Shown here: positions 5,676-9,111 of the stretch, in pieces | Position numbering within the stretch: the first letter of the stretch is position 1 | Layout of the letters: each line of letters opens with the position of its first letter | NCBI GenBank assembly: GCA_046758085.1 | Contig: JBHHZP010000146.1 | Coordinates: forward strand, 1 to 9,111 | Source of the DNA: VRUB01 sp046758085 | GTDB lineage: Bacteria > Pseudomonadota > Gammaproteobacteria > Acidiferrobacterales > SPGG2 | Direction: 5' to 3' | Length of the DNA: 9,111 bases | The notes under the pieces: model-generated | Databases searched by the model: none | Seen by the model: only the letters and a program-made list of their open reading frames with translations | Told to the model about the DNA's origin: nothing | Program-made: the position numbers and the translations under genes

Positions 5676-6404
5676 TCAGGTTGTTTGCCCGGTGCTTGCC
5701 TTGGAATTCGATGGCGTGTCCAGGTAGTAGTGTTTGATGACATTGAGGTCGTCGTCGAGCTCATAGATCAGCGGTACACCCGTGGGGATATTGAGGTTCG
5801 GTATGTCTTCGTCCGAGATCTTGTCGAGGTGCTTGACCAGCGCGCGCAAGGAGTTGCCGTGTGCCGAGATGATCACGCGCTGGCCCGCGCGCACGGTTGG
5901 CGAAATCGTGGTATGCCAGTAAGGCAGCACGCGGTCCAAGGTATCTTTCAGCGACTCGGTCGCCGGCAGCAGCGACCGATCGAGGTCGTCGTAGTTCGGG
6001 TCGAATAGCGGGTGGCGCTTATCGTTCTCTTCGAGTGCCGGTGGACGTGTCGTATAGCTCCGACGCCAGATGTGGACCTGCGCGGCGCCGTACTTCTGGG
6101 CGGTTTCGGCCTTGTTCAGCCCCTGCAGGGCGCCGTAGTGGCGTTCGTTGAGTTGCCAGCTTTTGACGATGGGTAGCGATGCCTGATCCAACACCTCCAG
6201 CACTATTACCAGTGTGTCGATGGCGCGTTTGAGTACAGAGGTGTAAGCGATGTCGAACGTGAAGCCGCGCGTTTTCAGTGCCAGCCCCGCTTGGCTGGCT
6301 TCCTGGCGACCCGCCTCGGACAGGCCCACGTCGGTCCATCCGGTAAACCGATTCGCCCGGTTCCACTCGCTCTCTCCATGGCGCAGCAACACGATATTTT
6401 TCAC
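5676..6404 (-). CDS. gpmA: 2,3-bisphosphoglycerate-dependent phosphoglycerate mutase
   Basis: A 242-residue protein from the chosen start, very close in pattern to E. coli GpmA. It interconverts 3- and 2-phosphoglycerate in glycolysis/gluconeogenesis through a phosphohistidine. LLRHGESEWN holds the phosphorylated His9, and NRFTGWTDVGLSE follows. SVLKRAIDTL and NERHYGALQGLNKAET (catalytic Glu87) are intact, and ISAHGNSLRALVKHLD carries the second His182. The lid region with TGVPLIYELDDD is complete. GTG 6404 is preferred because GGGGAG (6412-6417) lies 7 bases upstream. ATG 6417-6419 would add five residues but would bury this site inside the gene, and TTG 6431 adds nine. The E. coli N-terminus is intermediate, so ATG 6419 cannot be excluded. 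It stands alone, convergent with DUF99 and divergent from the ACP-ligase gene, with a structured repeat element immediately upstream. Cytoplasmic. Confidence 0.97.
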   Translation of the reverse strand: MKNIVLLRHGESEWNRANRFTGWTDVGLSEAGRQEASQAGLALKTRGFTFDIAYTSVLKRAIDTLVIVLEVLDQASLPIVKSWQLNERHYGALQGLNKAETAQKYGAAQVHIWRRSYTTRPPALEENDKRHPLFDPNYDDLDRSLLPATESLKDTLDRVLPYWHTTISPTVRAGQRVIISAHGNSLRALVKHLDKISDEDIPNLNIPTGVPLIYELDDDLNVIKHYYLDTPSNSKASTGQTT

Positions 6405-6411
6405 TACAGCT

Positions 6412-6417
6412 CTCCCC
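6412..6417 (-). promoter_or_regulatory. Shine-Dalgarno GGGGAG deciding the gpmA start
   Basis: On the minus strand GGGGAG is followed by seven bases and then GTG at 6404-6402, an ideal spacing. The G of the upstream in-frame ATG (6419-6417) is the first base of this site, which argues against using that ATG. Confidence 0.65.
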
Positions 6418-6422
6418 ATTTG

Positions 6423-6475
6423 TATTTTCAATGCCTACCAGACTAATGAGAACCTATTTTCAACAGCCTGGTAGG
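6423..6475. repeat. Composite repeat upstream of gpmA: 9-bp direct repeat plus 8-bp inverted repeat
   Basis: TATTTTCAA occurs identically at 6423-6431 and 6455-6463, 32 bp apart (about three helical turns). CCTACCAG (6434-6441) and its exact reverse complement CTGGTAGG (6468-6475) follow the two copies after 2 and 4 bases. On the gpmA sense strand the order is CTACCAGG-CTG-TTGAAAATA ... CTGGTAGG-CA-TTGAAAATA, then the ribosome-binding site. This looks like a duplicated binding site or a structured 5' leader. TTGAAA also resembles a -35, but no good -10 sits at proper spacing. Confidence 0.55.
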
Positions 6476-6485
6476 GTGGGGCACA

Positions 6486-6528
6486 GGCGGCTGAACAAGC
6501 CAGGGACGGGCTTTTTCAGCATCCCGCC
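6486..6528. repeat. Imperfect hairpin in the gpmA / ACP-ligase divergent region
   Basis: CTGAACAAGCC (6491-6501) pairs with GGCTTTTTCAG (6509-6519) at 10 of 11 positions around a 7-base loop. An outer GGCGG (6486-6490) can pair with CCGCC (6524-6528) across a 4-base bulge. It lies 87 bases or more upstream of gpmA on one side and about 170 bases from the ACP-ligase start on the other, so it is probably untranslated or intergenic. It may be a REP-like element or a regulatory hairpin; the role is unknown. Confidence 0.5.
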
Positions 6529-6597
6529 AGGGCCTAATACAGGTGGGCAGTGGTTCCATCATAATCAATGCCCAGCACGGGACCCGAAAACCGATTG

Positions 6598-6626
6598 TGC
6601 CAGCTTCGTGCGGCATTTTGTAATAT
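6598..6626 (+). promoter_or_regulatory. Possible promoter of the ACP-ligase gene
   Basis: TAATAT (6621-6626) stands out as an AT-rich -10-like hexamer in GC-rich DNA, about 75 bases before the ATG at 6701. The hexamer 17 bases upstream (TGCCAG, 6598-6603) is a poor -35; TTGTGC (6595-6600) is better but leaves 20 bases of spacing. Low confidence; an activator-dependent or alternative-sigma promoter is equally possible. Confidence 0.25.
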
Positions 6627-6690
6627 AAGGGCCGTTATTACTGACGGTGTCGGACCGCCAGGCTCGACCGACTGCGGGCAGAAGCCAGGC

Positions 6691-6694
6691 AGGG
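6691..6694 (+). promoter_or_regulatory. Shine-Dalgarno AGGG favouring start at 6701
   Basis: AGGG with a six-base spacer precedes ATG 6701. The in-frame ATG 6794, which begins closer to the carrier domain, has no recognisable ribosome-binding site. Confidence 0.5.
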
Positions 6695-6700
6695 TGCGAG

Positions 6701-9111
6701 ATGACCTCGCAGCTCGGGCGTTCGTTAGGCCGTATTCACCGATACCTCAGGCATGATGCACACAATGACCCGCCCACAAGCAATGCAAGCCTAATGGCCA
6801 TCGAGCGGCAGGACAGCACACGCGCAGTGACCGTTGCCGATGATAAAGCGGACAAGCTGCTGCAAATCATCACGGGCATGGACCACGAGTTGCATCCGCA
6901 CGATCCGCTTGCCGCCCGCGTGCGGCTGGACAGCGCGCTGGAGCGCGAGCTGGGTTTCGACAGTCTCAGCCGGGTCGAGTTGCTGGCCCGCGTCGAGCGC
7001 GCTTTCGGGGTCAGCTTGTCGGCGCAGGTGTTCGCAGCCGCGGAGACCCCACGTGACCTGCTGCAGGCGGTCGCCGGCACTGCGGCAGCGCAAGCGCGGC
7101 GCACGCAGGTAGCGCCGGCCCCGCTCACGCTGGGGGACGCCGCGGCGGCGCCTGCGCAGGCGCAAACATTGGTCGATGTGCTGGAGTGGCATGTAACGGT
7201 CCATCCCGATCGGCCGCATGTCTATCTGCTGGGCGACGACGGTCAGGAGGAGGAAATCACCTACGAGGCGTTGTTCGACGGCGCGCAGGCCGTGGCTGCG
7301 GGCCTACAAGCCAGCGGGCTCGAGCTCGGCAACACCGCGGCCATCATGTTGCCTACGGGATCGGCTTATCTGTTCACTTTTTTCGGCATCCTGCTGGCCG
7401 GTGGTATCCCGGTCCCGATCTATCCGCCGGTGCGGATGTCGCAGATCGAAGATCACCTGCGACGGCACGTCGGAATCTTGTCCAATGCCCAGGTGCCTGT
7501 TTTGGTTACGGTGGCCGAGGCGCGGCCGTTGGCGCGGCTGCTCAAGTCCCATGTCGCCACGCTGTGGCGTGTGACGACCCTGGCAGAGCTGACCGCGCAA
7601 CGGGGATTGCCCGCCCGCCCCCTCCTGACAGCGGACGATACAGCTTTTTTGCAATACACCTCGGGCAGCACGGCGGCTCCGAAGGGTGTTGTGCTCACGC
7701 ATCACAACCTGCTGGCCAATATCCGAGCAATGGGCACCGTACTGAAAGTCGACTCCACCGATGTTTTTGTCAGCTGGCTTCCGATGTATCACGACATGGG
7801 TCTGATCGGTGCCTGGCTCGGTACGCTTTATCATGCGTTCCCGTTGGTGCTGATGTCACCGCTGCACTTTCTGACGCGACCGGCACGCTGGCTTTGGGCC
7901 ATACACCGCCACCGGGGCACAATGTCGGCCGGCCCTAACTTCGCCTACGAGTTGTGCGCGCGCAGGGTCGATGATAGGGAGATCGAAGGTCTGGACCTGC
8001 AATCGTGGCGCATGGCCGCCAACGGCGCCGAGCCCATCAGCCCGCAGACGATGCGCGCGTTCTCCGAGCGGTTCGCACGCTACGGCTTCCGCGAGGAAGC
8101 GATGTATCCGGTCTACGGTCTGGCCGAGACCGCGGTCGGTCTGGCATTCCCGCCGATCGGGCGCAAGCCGCGTATGGACCACATTGCGCGCGAATCGTTC
8201 ATGCGCGAAGGTCACGCGATTCCTGCGGCCGAACCCAAGCCGCATGGTTTGAGCTTTGCCAGTTGTGGGCACGTGTTGCCCGGGCACGAGATACGCATCG
8301 TCGATGCAGCCGGAAATGAGCTAGGGGAGCGGCAACAGGGGCGCCTTGAGTTTCGTGGGCCGTCGGCGACGAGCGGGTATTTCCGCAATCCGGAAGCCAC
8401 GCGGCGTCTGTTTGATGGAGACTGGCTCGACTCCGGTGATCTGGCGTATATGGCCGACGGCGAGATCTACCTTACCGGCCGCACCAAGGATGTGATCATT
8501 CGTGGCGGGCGCAACATCTACCCATCGGAACTGGAGGAAGCGATCGGCGGCCTCCCCGGCATAAGACGCGGGTGCGTCGCCGTGTTTCCTGCCATGGATT
8601 CCACCGCGGGTACCGAGCGCCTGGTGGTGCTGGCAGAGACCCGCGAGACCCGGCCACGCGTCCAGCAAGAACTGCGCGAGCAGATCAATAATACCGTTAT
8701 TGATCTTGCCGGCATGCCGCCGGACGAGGTCGTACTGGCACCGCCACATTCGGTGCTCAAGACTTCGAGCGGCAAGCTGCGCCGCGCGGCCAGCCGCACA
8801 CTGTACGAGCGCGGCAAGCTCGGTATGCGTAAATGGGACGTACGGTGGCAACTCGCGCGTTTCGCGTGGACCGGTCTGTGGCCGCAATGGCGCCGCTTGA
8901 TGCGCGGTCTCGGCAAAGTCTGTTACGCGGTGTACGTATGGGCAATATTGGGTATGCTCGGGCCAGTTACCTGGCTGCTAATGGCGCTTTCGCCGCGACA
9001 GTCGTGGGCCTGGGCTATCTTCGGGGTAGCCGGACGGTTGCTGGGGCGGCTCACGGCGACACCGCTCACGGTCGAAGGGCTGCACAATATCCCCAAGACC
9101 GGTGCGTTCGT
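6701..9111 (+). CDS. Tri-domain ACP - fatty acyl-AMP ligase - PlsC-like acyltransferase (partial, runs off the window)
   Basis: One frame open without a stop to the window end (803 codons visible). An N-terminal acyl carrier domain has ELGFDSLSRVELLARVE, with phosphopantetheine Ser88. A Pro/Ala-rich linker spans about 127-155. The adenylating domain has YTSGSTAAPKG (319-329), SWLPMYHDMGLIG (358-370), a GPNFAYELC block typical of FAALs, YGLAET (472-477), WLDSGD (Asp577), GRTKD (594-597) and KTSSGKLRR with the adenylation Lys692. Next come membrane segments (about 740-763, perhaps another to 780) and VEGLHNIPKTGAF (791-803), the usual opening of a PlsC/LPLAT acyltransferase whose HX4D lies beyond the window. 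Inferred reaction: free fatty acid plus ATP gives acyl-AMP, then acyl on the internal ACP, then transfer to a lysolipid or other membrane acceptor, without CoA. ATG 6701 is chosen for its AGGG; ATG 6794 would drop 31 residues. The order differs from E. coli Aas (PlsC first, no ACP). Confidence 0.92.
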   Translation, partial: MTSQLGRSLGRIHRYLRHDAHNDPPTSNASLMAIERQDSTRAVTVADDKADKLLQIITGMDHELHPHDPLAARVRLDSALERELGFDSLSRVELLARVERAFGVSLSAQVFAAAETPRDLLQAVAGTAAAQARRTQVAPAPLTLGDAAAAPAQAQTLVDVLEWHVTVHPDRPHVYLLGDDGQEEEITYEALFDGAQAVAAGLQASGLELGNTAAIMLPTGSAYLFTFFGILLAGGIPVPIYPPVRMSQIEDHLRRHVGILSNAQVPVLVTVAEARPLARLLKSHVATLWRVTTLAELTAQRGLPARPLLTADDTAFLQYTSGSTAAPKGVVLTHHNLLANIRAMGTVLKVDSTDVFVSWLPMYHDMGLIGAWLGTLYHAFPLVLMSPLHFLTRPARWLWAIHRHRGTMSAGPNFAYELCARRVDDREIEGLDLQSWRMAANGAEPISPQTMRAFSERFARYGFREEAMYPVYGLAETAVGLAFPPIGRKPRMDHIARESFMREGHAIPAAEPKPHGLSFASCGHVLPGHEIRIVDAAGNELGERQQGRLEFRGPSATSGYFRNPEATRRLFDGDWLDSGDLAYMADGEIYLTGRTKDVIIRGGRNIYPSELEEAIGGLPGIRRGCVAVFPAMDSTAGTERLVVLAETRETRPRVQQELREQINNTVIDLAGMPPDEVVLAPPHSVLKTSSGKLRRAASRTLYERGKLGMRKWDVRWQLARFAWTGLWPQWRRLMRGLGKVCYAVYVWAILGMLGPVTWLLMALSPRQSWAWAIFGVAGRLLGRLTATPLTVEGLHNIPKTGAF

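Larger units (their letters stand above)
6432..6700. other. Divergent promoter region between gpmA and the ACP-ligase gene
   Basis: No gene is supported here. From left to right it holds part of the composite repeat (to 6475), the imperfect hairpin (6486-6528), a short TGGGCA/TGCCCA inverted pair (6544-6549, 6569-6574), an AT-rich patch with TAATAT (6621-6626) and the AGGG ribosome-binding site (6691-6694). Frames crossing it show no protein family motif. It must carry the control elements of both divergent genes. Confidence 0.6.

Noticed and set aside
6497..6516. Possible intrinsic terminator (AAGCC ... GGCTT followed by T bases) on the plus strand
   Set aside because: The stem is only 5 bp, the T-run is short and part of a larger hairpin, and no plus-strand gene ends upstream that would need it.
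6736..7219. Minus-strand frames of 130 and 142 codons opposite the ACP domain
   Set aside because: They are low-complexity and Arg/Ser-rich, with no family match, and sit opposite a clear carrier-protein motif.
7186..7938. Plus-strand frame of 250 codons within the ligase region
   Set aside because: It overlaps the FAAL frame, which carries all adenylation motifs in order; this frame shows none and is a GC-driven shadow.
8321..8887. Minus-strand frame of 188 codons opposite the ligase C-terminal domain
   Set aside because: No recognisable protein motif; the plus strand here encodes GRTKD and SSGK motifs of the ligase.
1..9111. CRISPR array, tRNA/rRNA, insertion sequence, or defence system
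   Set aside because: No regularly spaced direct repeats of CRISPR size, no cloverleaf-like or rRNA-like sequence, and no transposase, nuclease-helicase or toxin-antitoxin motif were seen on either strand.

Overview
The window is a GC-rich stretch of a bacterial chromosome. It is densely packed with house-keeping and accessory metabolic genes. The 2,3-bisphosphoglycerate-dependent phosphoglycerate mutase, the NnrU and alkyltransferase-like proteins and the CsaA/DODA/DpaL/Rid set suggest a proteobacterium, most likely a gammaproteobacterium. That is an inference from family types, not a phylogenetic result. I see no tRNA, rRNA, CRISPR array, transposase, integrase or phage gene, so nothing marks this as a mobile island.

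Left part (1-1354, minus strand): a NnrU-family membrane protein is followed after 19 bases by a cpYpsA-type putative molybdenum (cofactor) carrier protein, probably as one operon. Its 3' flank holds a 9-bp tandem repeat and short GC-rich inverted repeats. Centre (1613-5616, plus strand): an alkyltransferase-like DNA-damage sensor (Trp in place of the methyl-accepting Cys); a CsaA-type tRNA-binding-domain protein with a LigB/DODA-type extradiol dioxygenase 27 bases downstream; diaminopropionate ammonia-lyase with a Rid-family protein 51 bases downstream; and a DUF99 (EndoV-like, 'endonuclease dU') protein. Right part: gpmA on the minus strand converges on the DUF99 gene and diverges from a large plus-strand gene that runs off the window.

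That last gene is the most interesting content. It is one uninterrupted reading frame from 6701 (or 6794) to the window end, encoding acyl carrier protein - fatty acyl-AMP ligase - membrane segments - start of a PlsC-like acyltransferase. It reads as a self-contained, CoA-independent machine that activates a free fatty acid, loads it on its own carrier and passes it to an acceptor at the membrane. Its domain order is the reverse of E. coli Aas, with a built-in ACP. The roughly 300-base divergent region between gpmA and this gene carries ordered repeats: a 9-mer repeated exactly 32 bp apart, each copy beside one arm of an 8-bp inverted repeat, plus an imperfect hairpin.

Functional links: DpaL releases 2-aminoacrylate-type enamine/imine intermediates and Rid proteins are the usual quenchers of these, so the pair makes sense, although this Rid protein lacks the Arg used by archetypal RidA. 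ATL and DUF99 are both non-mainstream DNA-lesion proteins. All assignments come from reading protein motifs by eye; no database search was run.
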